Assembly (NCBI GenBank): GCA_000151295.1
Contig: GG745394.1
Location: forward strand, 23,925-82,168
Source: Allomyces macrogynus ATCC 38327
Taxonomy: Eukaryota > Blastocladiomycota > Blastocladiomycetes > Blastocladiales > Blastocladiaceae
Direction: 5' to 3'
DNA length: 58,244 bases
Below, piece after piece: positions 1 through 12,136 of this stretch. The translations under genes were made by a program, and so were the position numbers. The notes below the pieces were generated by a model, which had not been told where the DNA came from, searched no databases, and worked only from the letters and a program-made list of their open reading frames with translations. Each line of letters starts with the position of its first letter. Positions within the stretch are counted from its first letter, which is position 1.

Positions 1-214
1 TTAATTTCGAAAAGGAAGGAGAATGTAGAAAACGATCGATAAATGGCAGGGATTTGCAAAAAAAGTCAAGGGGTAGGCAAGGCTCACGTGTGAGTGGCTT
101 AGGGCGATCGAATTATCGAAACAAAGATCGATCGGGGTAAGGCATAGATATAAAAGAGCAAGACGCCCGTGAGGAAAAGGCAAGTCCCCACGGACGTACA
201 GCCTTGGCTAAATG

Positions 215-430
215 GTATGGCGGACAGCTGTGTGATGTCCCACATACGGGGTATTATGATAAGCTATATTATGGCCTACATACGGAGTATTATGATAAGC
301 TATATTATGTCCCACATACGGGGTATTTGTCCTATACCGTAGGTTGGGACATTGTCCTACATACGGAGTATGACACTTCATGTGGCATACGGAGTATGGG
401 GACAGTGTCCTATACCGTAGGTATAGGACA
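215..430. repeat. Short imperfect repeat array built on ATACGGRGTAT
   Basis: Five copies of ATACGG(A/G)GTAT lie within about 150 bases (near 244, 280, 315, 361 and 388). The first two sit in a tandem unit of about 36 bases that carries TATTATGATAAGCTATATTATG. Two copies of CCTATACCGTAGG (near 331 and 411) occur between and after them, and the last begins a near-palindrome (CCTATACCGTAGGTATAGG). Each ATACGGRGTAT is itself an ATAC/GTAT inverted repeat with a 3-base spacer. Bases 1-214 hold nothing else I can support. Confidence 0.75.
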
Positions 431-450
431 AGTCCGCCACGACCATTTCT

Positions 451-3400
451 TCAGCCCGGCCGCCCCACCGTCGTCGAAGCCGACTCGAGAATCGGCTCCA
501 TGTCTTCACCACGACCCTGCACTGGCGGCACATGATGCGTATCGCCGCGCGGCCCCCCATGTCCTGACCGCTCTCCACCCCCACCCCCACTGCCCTCATC
601 CGACCCCATCTCGCGCGACTGGCTCGCAACCGCCCCCAGATCCGCATGATTCACCAACGACCCACCCAATCCACCGGCACTCCCAAACCTAGTGGCGAGC
701 TGCGACGCCGTCCACCGCCCCGGCTTCCCACCCCCACTCCCGCCGGTCGCGCGCGCGATCCCGACCTTCCACAACGACCCGCTCGCCATTGTACTGCCGC
801 CTGCGGTATTCCGACCGCCCGCGATTGCGCTTGACCCACCCGACGACGATCCTTTGGCGCGTAATTGCTGCAACATCCGGTCCTGCTGCTCGAGCCGCGC
901 AATCTCGGCCTCTTTCGCCTTGAGCGCCGCCGAAGCCTCTTCGTCGCGCCGCCGCTGCGCGTCGCGCTCTTCGCGCTCGGCGACGGCTTGTCGAAAAACA
1001 GCGACCATGGACGGATAGGCTTGCAGGATTTCGTCAAAGTCGGATTTCTTGAGCACGCACTAGGATCGCGGACCGAGGGGGAAGGCGGGGAAGGGGTCAG
1101 TTGACGGTGGAGAAGAATTGTCGACCAGCGCGGAAACATAGACATGACGTACGAGTTCCGTATCGCACGCGGTGCGCACCGTGGCGGTGCGGCGGCACTC
1201 TCTACAATCACAGTCGTGACCACGAACGTGAGCCACCCGCACATTTCGCCAACCATGGAAAAGGTGTCGTGCACGCACTGGAAAATAGAAATCTCGCCAA
1301 AGAAGGCGCCTTGGCCGAGCGTCACAATTACCTTGCTCTCGTCCTTGGTGAGTACATTCACGGCACCCGCGCGAATGAAATACATTTCGTTGCCGACGTC
1401 GCCGGCCTTGGCCACGTAAAACCCCCTTTGCGCGGAAATCAGCGAGATCTTTTCGCATAGCGCGACCTTAAACACGTCGTCGGTGTCCTTGAACAGCGGT
1501 ACTTCGCAAATGAGCCTACCGCGCGAACCGCGAGTCGGTCAGTTCGTGCCAGCGCGTGCTGAAACCCACACAGACACGAGCAACGATGCGTACGCGTAGT
1601 ACAAGTGCACACACACTTCCAGCCGCAAGCTCTTCGGGAACGCATGGAAGATGCGCTCCGTGTCCATGCCGCGCTTGTGCACCCACTCGAATTCCTCGTG
1701 GTTGAGCACTTTTTCCTGCAGCGGAACCGGAAATTCTTTCGCGATCATGTACTTGGACAGGAACCGCTTCGTGACCTTGCGGTGCCGCTCTAGTATGCGC
1801 GCGTGGGTGAGAAGGGGAGGGCGAGCGATCGAGAAATGGACGCAGCTCAGACACAACGACGAAATGTGACGCGCACCGGCCTTGTCGAGCGTCGCTTGCG
1901 AGTCAAACGACCGCACGATTTGCGAGAGATTGCCGAGAATCGAGCCCTGGGAATGAAATCGGCTGGCTTAGCAAACAGAGCTGGCCGACGACGATGGAAT
2001 GGGAGTGAGGTGCCTACGTAGAGACAGGCCGCAAACAGGGCTTCCTACAGAACAATGCAAGTCCAAACGCGGTCAGCGAGCAATACACCGGCGATGTCGA
2101 AAGATGGCCCCGGAGTCATCGCGTACGCAGCACTGGTAAATGATTTCAGCGGGCACGTGCATGGTCTCGCGCGGAATGAAGAAAAGCGACCGCTGGCAGT
2201 AGAAACTTTGACCCGAACAAGTGAGCCAACCCGCCCCTCTCTACACTCAACAGTCCGCTTCCGAAAACCATTACGTACTAGTTGATCAAGTACCGCACCC
2301 ACACCGTCTGCGGGACCCCAAACTTGTCGACCGATGCGCCGATCTCGTTGATCCACCGTTTCTCTGACATGACCATGGTCTCGAGAAAGAAGAAGACGCA
2401 CGAGTCGATGTGCGTGAGAAACAACGACATGATCAGGTTCTTGATGAGCCGCGAGATGGGTGACGAGAGCCACGGGATCTTGGCTTGCAGCGCCCACTTG
2501 ACGGTGCCGACCGTCGAGACGAGCCGCAGGACGCGCAGGATCGAGTAGAGCAGCAGGTCCGGTGGGATGTTGCTATCGCGATCGCCAAAACCGTCAATCA
2601 AGACCATCCGGTAACGGTGTGGTGGTGCAAGTTAGAGCGCACATACTCGAGATGGTAAACGAAGCGCCGATCAACGAGACTCTTGCTCGCGTCCACGACC
2701 CCTTGCGTCATACTGCCGTCGGCGTAGAGATAGTACGGGTTCTGGCACGCCATCGAAACGTGTAACAAGTTGCCCGGCAAACCCACAAACAGCGGGATCC
2801 AGTCGATGGGAATGGCGCCAATCAGCTCGCACCACCCAGCGCCGTTCTTGAAGTAAAAATCGCGCTTGCCCTTCGCGTCGGTGATCAACTGGCCAAACTT
2901 GTTGACTTTGGGCCGCAGCGTATTGAGAAACACGCGCAGTAGGCTCAGCGTGTCAAAGAAGAGGTACGAGAACATGTAGCTCGAGGTGAAGTCGCACATG
3001 AATGCGAGCGTCGGCGGGATCACGAGGACGTAGTCTACGTGGACGATTCAGGGTCAATTTGAGCGGAACGACCGCAAAAGACCAAGTCGTCAGAAACGAA
3101 CAAATATCCATGGCCCATGTTAGCCGGTCCCACGACTTCCACGCCGGCGCAAACGGGTTATGGAACAGCTCACTGAGCCACGCCTGCGCGCGGTACCCCG
3201 TCGGTCCCAAGAGCTGCAGCAGCTTGACCAGGAACCGCGGCGGCTGCGCTGCCCTTGTATGGTCCACGTGCAGCAGCGCCATCGACTCGAACACGTCGTC
3301 CTCGTCGGATGGCGGCTGGTCATTCGTCACATCAATATCAACTGGTTGCGGCGGTGGTGGCGCCGCCGGGTCCGCGGCCGGTGCGGTATCCCCCAACGAC

Positions 3401-4539
3401 CCGCGCGGGAGGGTGCCGTTCCGCGGGAGCGTACGGCGCACGAGCGTGATATTGCGAATCGCATTCGTCACGTTCCGCGGCAACGGCGCGGCCGGGTCGA
3501 TCGGCGACGACGGCAGCGCCAGATTGCGTGACGACGCGGGCCCATGCGCACCCAAGTGCGGTTGCCGACGCGGCTTTCCCGAGCACGCTCCCCATGGACA
3601 GTCCCACCGGGTGAATCGACATGCGCGACGTGCGTGACGCGGCCGACAAAATCTGGCTCGACACGGCTTGCCGCAACGGCGACGGCGACCCGGGCGGGTT
3701 CATACTCCCCAAACTCGGTCGTCGTGACACCGGTGCGCGTGGAGACGCGAGCCCCGTGACGGAAATTGGACGTGACGCTGGAGATAGTTTGGTGGTGGCG
3801 GATACTGGTGCGTCAAAGACGACCTGCGCGCGCTTATACCGTGGTTGGGTTCGCTGCGGCGGCGGGTGGGTGCGGTACCGGTTCCAGTCGCCTGCACGGC
3901 GGTCGCGACCACACCGTGCGCGCCAAATGAAAGCGATACGGCCGACGCAAACACGTCGTCCTCTTCGCCTGCCGACGCCTCGCTTGCGGCCTCGTCGTTG
4001 CGCGAGCGCGTGGAATTTCGGGGCATATCGGTTGTAAGCTGCTGCTGCGGCGGCAGCGTCGGCACTGGTGCGGTCGCGGCGAACTTGTCGCGAAGAAACG
4101 TCGGCAAGCGCGCAGCGAGCTGCTGCGCGTCGTCCTTAATGTCGTTTTCCTCTTCTGGTCCGCTTCTTTCACTGTTGTTGTCCCCCACCGTTGCGCCAGG
4201 ATTGCTGATGCTCGTCAACAGATCCCGGTCGCTGCCATCGCTCATGGGCGAGGTGGCCACCGCATCGTTGTCGCCGTCGAGGTCCTCGCCTTCGGGCGCG
4301 CTGGCCGCGTACGTCGCGGCGGAAATGTGCGGTGCAGCGCGGGGCGGCGACGAGGAGGCTCTCGGCAATGGAGGGCTGCCGTCCCTTCCGCGGGCGGGGC
4401 GCTGCATGGCTTGCAGCTCTTCGATGAGTGCGGGGGTCGGTTCCTGGGCAGCACGGCGCTGGTTTGCGCCGAGTTGGAGCGTGTTGCGCTGGTTGGCAGG
4501 CCCGGAGCGGTCGACATGAAGCATTGTCGTTGTCGGCAT
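451..4539 (-). CDS. Cyclic-nucleotide-gated (CNG/HCN-type) ion channel
   Basis: Plasma-membrane channel opened by cyclic nucleotide. A long Ser/Pro-rich cytosolic N-terminus is followed by S1-S6 (S4-like segment ILRVLRLVSTVG; S5 after ISRLIKNL), a C-linker (LDKAERHRKVTKRFL) and a cyclic-nucleotide-binding domain. The binding domain shows FKVALCEKISL, FGEISIF and the phosphate-cassette RRTATVR with its Arg and Thr. The tail is a charged coiled coil ending in Gly/Ser-rich sequence. Start ATG is at 4539. Introns I could place: 3839-3778, 2645/2646-2573, 2278-2133, 2086-2045, 2017-1947, then others in the C-linker and cNBD; the last exon begins at 1059. Two frame changes, near 3575 and near 3045, have no convincing GT-AG intron and may be assembly indels. 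The predicted pore exon is atypical (see findings). Blastocladiella has a cGMP-gated relative (BeCNG1) in its light-sensing pathway, so a sensory role in zoospores is plausible by analogy. Confidence 0.85.
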
Positions 4540-4974
4540 GGGTCGCGGTCACGACCTGGTCGTGTCAAAAGCACGTGTGCGACCTCTTATGGAATTTGGT
4601 CCACGTCTTTTGCCCTCTCTTTGCTCTCCGACTTCTCTGCCCTGTCGTCTGGTTGGCCGTTTGACACCACAGCGGCGGTTGGGACCAAACAACGACGACA
4701 ATATATGAAAGGCCGCGCGCAGCGGAAGAGGGAACGGCGGCGAGAAAAAGGAAAACGACCAACAAGAAATGAAAATAGGGCGACGCATGGGCCGTGCACG
4801 GACGGCGGTACGACGAAAAGGAAGAGGAGAGAGAGGGAAAATAACGAAAAGAGGTGGAGGAAAAACAAAAGGACGAACTGGACACTACGACCAACACCCA
4901 CTTGCAACTGCGACAATCGCGACAGCAGGGCCCACTTGGGGGGCCCTACTGCCGCGACCTCGCTCCAGCCCTTG
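4540..4974. other. Intergenic spacer, antiporter 3' end to channel 5' end
   Basis: This stretch lies upstream of the channel ATG (minus strand) and downstream of the antiporter stop. It contains purine-rich tracts such as AAAAGGAAAACGACC and GAGAGAGAGGGAAAA on the plus strand. I see no gene in it. Confidence 0.6.
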
Positions 4975-6746
4975 TTATCGACCGCCCGACAACTGCGAAC
5001 TGGCCGAGACACGCGCACCGGGGGTGCCCACCGACACACGGCTGTGACCATCCTGCTCCGCTATGACGGCGACCAGATCCGAGTCGGCGTTGGGCAGAAA
5101 GCGGGGCTCGACCGGCGCAGCAATCAGACTCTCGAGAACATTCGCCTCGCCCTCGCCCATCTCGACCGTCTCGGCTGTCTTCTCCACCGCGGCGAGCGAC
5201 GCCGGTAACGCGCGGCCCGATGCAAACGTGGGTTCCGGCGTCGCCAAATCAAGTCCCGCGCCACGCGCTGTTGTCGATCTCCCACGGCTCCACGGACGGC
5301 GATCCTGCCGCGCCTCGGGCGACGTCGACCGGTCCTTGGACATGGACCGACGCGCGCGCGCGGCAACCGTCGACGTCAAGGTGCGCGAAAACTCGAGCAA
5401 CACGGGCGCCGTACTCTTGCCCATTTTGAAGAACGCGACCGACGTGCCGTGGCACAGAACCGACGCGAGCACGAGCAGCGAGACAATGGGCACGACGGCG
5501 GTGCGGATGTTGTCAGGAACGGTCGCGTCAAGCTTGACGAGGTACGCGTAGAAGAGGGCCGACACACCCATTGGGCCGAACCAGCCGGCAAAAAGAGCCT
5601 CGGAGGGCGTGTGGATGGCGGGGATCCAGCGGTACAAAGCGAGGAGCCACGGCATACGGCGCAGGACCAGCACGGCAATCGAGAGGAGCAGGACCTTCCA
5701 CCACGGAAAGAGAAGCGCGATTTCGTGGAAAGGGAACGTGGCACCAAACTAAGTGGAAGAGTAGAATGATGAGCATTTGCCCTCTTCACCATGCAATCAA
5801 AGAGACTGGTGCGCACGTAAATGAAGAACGACACGGTCATGAGCGTATCGACGGTCGACTGTATGTGCTCCGACTCGTGCTCGAGCCGGTACCAGTCATC
5901 CCAGGTGAGCGAATTGCCGGCAATAAACGCGGCGAGCAAGTCATCGGTGCCCAGGTACCCGAGCAGGCCCAAAATAAACACCGAGAGCGAGACGCCATAT
6001 GCCAGGAACGATGGCTTGTCGATCCAGTCGCGGCGCGAACAAAATGTCAACGCGCACTTGGCGCCCCACCCAATCAGTGCACCCAGCCCAATACTGAACA
6101 CGACCTGGTAGACGAGAATGTTGACGGCCCAGTCGGCGAGCGCGCCACCAACGGTTGCGTTGGTCTTAAGGTAGAGCGCAATGTAGAGGAACGGGTAGCC
6201 GAGGCCGTCGTTGGCGCCCGACTCGGCCGAGAGCAAGTCGCGAATGTTGGTGGGCACATGCCGCTCGGCGTACTTGCCCTTGACAATCGAGTTGGCGAGG
6301 ACCGGGTCGGTGGGCGCGACGCACGCGGCAATGATCAGCGCGTCCAAGTAGTCGAGCCCGAGAATGGCCCACATGAGCAGCGCCGTCGTGAGCCACTTGA
6401 CGAGCATGAGCGCCGTGAGCAGCAGCATCACTGACGTGAGCTGCGTGCGCAAATATCGCCCAGGCAGCTCGATACCGGCAATCATGACTTGGATCGCGAT
6501 CAGCACGCGGCACGCCTCGAGCATAAAGTGGTCGCGGCCATGCTCATCCCATTCGTTGGTGTGCAGCAGGCCAAGGCCCGACCCACCGACGGCGATACCA
6601 AAGAGCACGGCCACGGTCGATTCGGCGACATAGAATTTTTCGCGCACGAGCAGCGAGACGAGTCCATAGGCGACGATGAAGCCGCCGACGACGAGGCACA
6701 GCACGTTGAGATCGGTCGGGGCGAGCGGCAGCGCCTGGAGAACCAT
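4975..6746 (-). CDS. Na+(K+)/H+ antiporter, CPA1 Nha1/NhaP family
   Basis: Integral membrane exchanger that would expel Na+ or K+ against H+ and set cytosolic pH and salt tolerance. Two exons, 6746-5817 and 5748-4975, join in phase 0 across a 68-nt intron to give about 567 residues. The junction restores FFIY-FGATFPFHE, typical of the family. Other family signatures are APTDPVLANSIVKGKYAE and AESGANDGLGYPFLYIALYL, carrying the TDP and the Asn-Asp pair of the ion-binding site. About a dozen hydrophobic segments fill residues 1-400. The last 160 residues are a hydrophilic Ser/Arg-rich tail, as in fungal Nha1. The ATG at 6746 (MVLQALPL) is preferred over the longer upstream frame because the first helix follows it directly. 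The gene is divergent from MMS19. Confidence 0.92.
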
Positions 6747-7292
6747 GGCGTTGGCAGGCTGGGCCGAGGGTTGGCTGGGGGCTCGGTGCGCAGGAGACGG
6801 AGACAGGGGCCCGGGGGGACGCGTGCGGGCAAGCTTGAAGATTGGTCTGCAGGGAGACAGACAGGTTCGTCTGCGGTTGATGCTGGGGGTTGGAGAGCGA
6901 ATGGAAGGTGCAAGGAGCGGATCGCAGGTTGGTCGGCTTGGGCCGAGCGAGCACATGCGACTTGGCCGGCTCGCAAAGGAAGCGAACAACAGCCAAAGAA
7001 GGCAGGGAGATGCGTGGACCGAAGGATGGCTTCCAGAAAATTCCACTGTCCACGTCAGATCTGCCCACGCCATGCGACCCACGTGGCTCCGATGCTGACA
7101 CACACCAGCCGCGCATCCCTGCCGGCCGTCGCGGGCCGTGGTGCCATCTGTGAAATCCATCAGCATATCCAGCAACGTTGACCATCGGCGCCAGCGACCA
7201 CTTGCTTACCCGCAACTACCCGCAACTACCCGCAATTGATCAAGCAAGCACCAAAGTCGAGCACCGACCCGCGCTCGAATTCGCTGCCCAAG
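6747..7292. promoter_or_regulatory. Divergent promoter region, antiporter / MMS19
   Basis: This 546-base spacer separates two divergent start codons and must hold both promoters. It has a threefold tandem of ACCCGCAACT at about 7208-7237, just upstream of MMS19. No gene is seen in it. Assignment as a bidirectional promoter is positional inference only. Confidence 0.5.
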
Positions 7293-10200
7293 ATGGCCAC
7301 GCCCAACCAGCTGGTCGCGGCTCTCATGACCGACGCTGGCCCCGAAGCAGTCTCCAACTTGGCCCAATCGACGGCTGAAGGTGGGGACCAGTCTTTTCCA
7401 CCAATGCCATATTGATTTCGCGCTCATCTCGCCTTGTTCAATGTCGATGACAGCCATTGCCGAACAGTCCAACACGTTCACGCTCCTACAGCTCGTCGAG
7501 CAACTCCAACCTGTCCTGACCCATCACGATGCTTTTGTGCGCGAAAAAGGTCCGCGCTTGTCTTCATCGATAATCTTCCGGATCGATCTGTGCTCATCGC
7601 GTCCACCCTATATCACAGGCATCTCGCTACTGACCAAGGTCCTGGCCGCAATCGCCGGGCAGCTGCAACCGCAGGAAGGTTCGCCGCGTTTCAGCTCGAC
7701 AATCACTCATAATTATGTCTAATTCGTGTCGCGTTTGCTAGCCAGGGTGATCTGGTCCTACTTCACGAGCCAGCTGCGCGACCCCATGGCCATGGCCGCC
7801 CTTTGCCAAGGCATTCTGGTCCTGCTCGAATCCAAGCTCATTGACGAGCCGAGCTTGTTGGCCTTTGTTCGCGCGTGCGATTTTTGCTTTAATTCATCAT
7901 CTCGTTTGCATCCGAGCAGGACTGATCCAGCGCCCTCCACCAGTTTGTTCGCCGAGGTCAATGTTCAGTCGTTCCAGCAAACGACGCGACACTTGTTTTT
8001 CCGTATTTTCGACTACTTGGTGCAAAACCATCTCGACTGTGCGTTCTCGTTTGACCGCAATTTCCACTACGGTCATCCTCGCTCATCTCACATTTTCCGC
8101 TCCCAGCGTTCCGCCGGGCCATGGAGGCCGATTTCTTGGTCGGCTACATGACCGTCATGGACGGTGAAAAGGACCCGCGCAACCTGATGCTCGCCTTCAA
8201 GACGGTCGCGACGCTCGCGCGGCAGTGCAATGTGGCCTCGTGCGCGCAAGACTTGTTCGAGACGTGCTTCTGCTACTTCCCCATCACGTTCAAGCCACCG
8301 CCTGACGACCCCTACGGTATTTCGGCACAGGACCTGAAATCGGCATTGCTCAAGTGCCTGATCGCGTCGCCCTTGTTTGCGCCGTTTGCCATCCCGAGCG
8401 TGCTTGAAAAACTTGACTCGACCAACAATAATGCCAAGCGCGACACACTCGCCGTCTTGAGCGACGGCTTGCCCGTCTACGGCGTCGTCTCGCTGCTCCC
8501 GCATGTGCCGCGGCTCTGGAAGGCCCTGAAAAACGAAATTTACCATGCACCCGACGCCGCACACGAGGAACTCGCACTCGGCGTGCTCGGTGTCGCCCTC
8601 AAGGTGCTCTCCGTGACGGGCGAGTCGCGCACGAATCCCGTCGACTTGATTCTCAACCCGGGAATCCACGAGTGCCTGCAGCACCTCGGTGCACCCGAAA
8701 CCAAGTTTGCGCACGTGGCCGGGCACGTTTTGCGTGCCATGGCGCAGTCGAGCGCCGATACGGCTGATCACGTTGTCTCGCTGACGGTCCCGTACCTGCT
8801 CGGGCGCCTCACGGCCGACGACAAGGCCACGCACCAAAAGACGTACCTCGACGCTCTCGCGCAGGTGCTTGATGGGTGTGCCGTCCACACGACGTGTCCG
8901 GCCACGCTTCGTCCGCTCGCACCGGAAATTTACGCGACGAGCACGATTGCGCTGCGGTCGCCGTCGGCGGCACTCCAGTCGCACGGACTGCGCGTGCTCG
9001 CGCTGTCGATGCGCGTGCACGGCCTGCTCGGCGTCTCGGAGCGCGCGACCTGTGCTCGGCACATGCTCGCGCTGCTCGACCCGCCGCGGCACGCACCGGC
9101 AGCGCCTGATTTGCAGAACGAGGCGATCGCCGCACTGGTTGAAGTCGCGCGCGCCGACGTCCCGCTCGTCCGGCAGTGGGTTCTCCCGCCTCTCATTGAC
9201 CCGATCGGCGCGTCGCCCGATGTGCTCAACCGTGCGCAACTGCGCGCGCTCGCGGCGCTTGCCCAGGTCGACACACTGTTTTCGGAAATCGTGCATGCGC
9301 TGGTCGTGCGCGTGCGCGCCCTCGCCGACTTGCCCGACCTCGCGGTCCTACTCGACACGGTCCTCGCCGTCTTGCAAACGGCCACGTCGCGCGTCGACGG
9401 CGAACACGTGCAAGCAGTCTTGGCCGTGGCCGACGGCCACGCGTTTGCGCCGGGAGTGGTGCAGAAATTGGCCGAAGTCGCGGCGGCAATGATGCGGAAA
9501 TTGCCGTCGGCTGATGCGCAGCAGGCGATTGTCAACGCATTGCCCGCGGATTTGGCGCTGAATGACGCGGCGCGGTTCCCGGTGGTCGCGAGCGTCCTTG
9601 GTAACGTGCAGCGCAGTGTCGCGATGCCCGTACCGGAACGCGACCTCGTGCGTCGGCTCTTGGACGCTCAAATGCCGGGTACGACACCGCTCGTGGCGTG
9701 CATCTGCAACAAGTCGGCCGACTCGGATGCGATTCTGGCCGATTCGGCGGTCGCGGCGCGGCTTGCGGCTGTCAAGGACGCGAATGCGCTCGAGTTGCTG
9801 TGCTGGATTGCCAAGGCACTCGTGATGCGCGGGCACAAGCAGGGGAATGCGATGGTCGCGCAGATTTTGGGGCTGTTGCACGATCCGGCGTTGCAGCGGC
9901 AGGCCGCGCGCGGGTTGGGGATCGTGGCCGGCGAGTATGAGCTGTTCTTGAACCGCCATAGTTTTGCCGTGACCAAGGTAAGTTCATTTGAGATTGGGGT
10001 TGTCGACGAAGAGCAAGTATTGACGCGATGTTTCGGCACGGTAGCTCTTGTACAAGCAGCGCGTGTTCCATTTTTGCCTGCCCAAGATCATCGAAGCGTT
10101 TCACTCGGGCACCGGTCCGTCCTCATCCCACTTTTTCCGACCACCGATCTCGCACGCTCACGCACGCTTTTCTCCACCAACAGACAAGGACGTGTCACTG

Positions 10201-10694
10201 CTCGCGCTCGGATGCCTCTTGCAAAACGTGCCGCAACAAGTACTGCTCAGCTCCATCAAGGACCTCGTCCCGCTGCTCCTGCAATCCCTGGCGCCCGGCG
10301 CCGCGCAAGACGACGAGCTCGTGCGCACGGCGCTGGCCACGTTCACGATGATGGTGCACGACGCGCCGCAGGTCGTCACGGACCACTTGACATCGTTGTT
10401 GCCGCACCTGATGCGGCTCAGTACGCCCGCGGGCGCCAAGTCGATGGTACGCCATGCTCATGGTTGTGCTTTGACCGAGAGCTGGGGAACTGACGTGTTT
10501 TGGTGTACCGGTAGCATGTGCGCATCGCCGCGCTGCAGTGTCTCGGCGAATTGGCGGCGCTCAAGTACGCGGCGCTGCACCCGGTCAAGGGCACGGTCCT
10601 TAAAGGGCTCGGGCAGGCGCTCGACGATCCGAAGCGCATGGTGCGCCGCGAGGCCGTGAATTGCCGCGCCAAGTGGTATCTGGTGGGCAAGTAG
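7293..10694 (+). CDS. MMS19: MMS19 (Met18) cytosolic Fe-S targeting protein
   Basis: Scaffold of the cytosolic iron-sulfur targeting complex, which hands clusters to DNA polymerases, XPD-type helicases and other nuclear enzymes. Nine exons fit: 7293-7380, 7454-7549, 7619-7678, 7742-7874, 7944-8038, 8107-9977, 10045-10114, 10184-10446, 10515-10694. Introns are 63-73 nt, and the total is exactly 952 codons, close to the roughly 1,030 residues of the human protein. Diagnostic stretches are VMDGEKDPRNLMLAFKTV followed by CYFPITFKPPPDDPYGI in the N-terminal domain. The C-terminal HEAT repeats end with VRIAALQCLGELAAL and DDPKRMVRREAVNCRAKWYL. Leu/Ala-rich HEAT repeats fill the middle. The start ATG has GCCCAAG just before it. 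The first and third intron donors (GTGGGG, GTTCGC) are weak, so those small exons are less certain than the rest. Confidence 0.95.
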
Positions 10695-11147
10695 TGGTTG
10701 ATTGATCGAGTTTGGGCATTTTGTATCATGAATTTAGCTACCGCTCCCCGCATTTTGGTTTGAACGGCGACCCACTCTTTCCAGGTCCAGATTCTGGTCG
10801 TCAAATTTACAGGTCGCCCACAAATGGTGAGAAACCTCCCATTGGCCCGTTGCTTGCCTTGCCCCTCCTCTCTTGCCTTGTGCTTCATGTCCCCCCACAA
10901 ATCGATGCCCCATTCGCGGTCGATCTCACTCGCCGCTCTCGCCGCAATGCGCCAGCATGTAGGGTCACAAACCAGAGGCCTTAGTTGGGACGAGTCGCCT
11001 TTCCGGTGGAGAAGAATTGCCAAGATGGATACCGAAGCGCCCATCAGAAAGGTCCAACGCCAAGCATGTTCGATCGGCAAAAACGTTCAAAATCAAAGAT
11101 GATTACTCGAGCGATCCCACTGCACAGCGCAATAACACGATCCACGC

Positions 11148-11312
11148 TGTTATTCCTGCTGCGCCGACTTCAGCTGCCCCTCGGTCGCTTTCCGGGTCAA
11201 CTCCTTAATATCTTACCGCAGCTCTTTCACCTCTTCTCCTGCTTATGCCGCTCCTCCTCGCGGTCCAACGATTGCTTCTTTACATTGATGCGAGCCTGGA
11301 CCGCGCGATCGA
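11148..11312 (-). pseudogene. Decayed coiled-coil coding remnant
   Basis: After an acceptor-like CTCTTTGTAG, the minus strand reads VQARINVKKQSLDREEE-RHKQEK. A one-base shift then gives VKELR, an in-frame TAA, and DIKELTRKATEGQLKSAQQE before a final TAA. The heptad-like, charged composition is that of a real coiled-coil exon, but the frame is broken once and stopped once. I do not recognise the family. It could instead be an exon whose donor lies at the GTGAAAG near 11221. Confidence 0.35.
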
Positions 11313-11878
11313 CTTCATACTACAAAGAGACACAACGCGAAATGAGCGTTTGGGGTCAGTCAGTCATGCTGTGCGCTGCGAAACAGTTGGTAACAACGGC
11401 GCTCGAACAGCGCAACTACAAGCGCGCGACCGACGCGGATTAGAATGGACTGGACGGTGGACGACAATGAGAGAACGAGCACAAGAAGGTTGGCAAGTGC
11501 GCAGCTGGAGAGACGAAGAGGGTGAGCAGCGAGATGTGCGTGGCAAAAGACTGGAGAGACAACAAAACAAGAGCTTTGGCCACATTTTTCATTTTGGCAT
11601 CTCTGACATGTTCAGCTGCAATTCCCTATCATGTTCGCCATCAAATCAAACGAAAACGTTGGACCATTGCTGCTCGATCGGGGACTTCACGCACGAATCA
11701 TCGAATCAAGTGCGCACCATGCAGCGCTTGATTGATCTTGCCAGAACGTGCCAGGTTCGCCCGTCCTCAACTGAATGTGAGCCGTCGTGTCACATATGAC
11801 CAACGTGCGTGAAGGTGGGCATCTTGGGCATACCAGACTCGGCCATAGCTTGCATGAACAAGGTCGTGATCAAGCCAT

Positions 11879-12136
11879 GTGGCCAAAGCAGGATCACACA
11901 CCAAAGACGAGAGTCTCTTTCTGGTGGAAAAGGTTCGCCCAAAGAATGTGCGATTGCGCAAGTTACATCGTGCCCGTCATCGCATCATCGAGTTTCTCAC
12001 CTGGCGCGAAGATGTGACGCCAAGCATCATCTTCACAGTGCCGTCGCGCAGGGCCTGGACATTCGCCAAAGATCACCTAGTCGTTTTCGGTTCGGATCGG
12101 GTGGACATGGATGTCGTCTTTGCGACGGGCAAGTAA
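11879..12136 (+). CDS. Hypothetical small ORF, 85 residues
   Basis: An open frame from an ATG at 11879 to a TAA encodes a basic N-terminal half (VEKVRPKNVRLRKLHRARHR) and a more ordinary C-terminal half (AKDHLVVFGSDRVDMDVV). I recognise no family. It may be a terminal exon, a relic or chance; the only support is its composition. Confidence 0.2.
   Translation: MAKAGSHTKDESLFLVEKVRPKNVRLRKLHRARHRIIEFLTWREDVTPSIIFTVPSRRAWTFAKDHLVVFGSDRVDMDVVFATGK

Noticed and set aside
204..692. 162-codon plus-strand frame through the ATACGGRGTAT array
   Set aside because: It translates repeat sequence into Tyr/His-rich tandem text and runs antisense into the last exon of the channel gene.
5376..7175. Longer start for the antiporter at 7175
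   Set aside because: The extra 143 residues are Pro/Arg-rich leader-like sequence, and the frame after 5749 in that reading leaves the family; the ATG at 6746 with a spliced exon 2 fits better.
8088..9296. 402-codon minus-strand frame opposite MMS19
   Set aside because: Antisense shadow of the large MMS19 exon; Arg/His/Gln-rich composition typical of GC-rich reverse frames.
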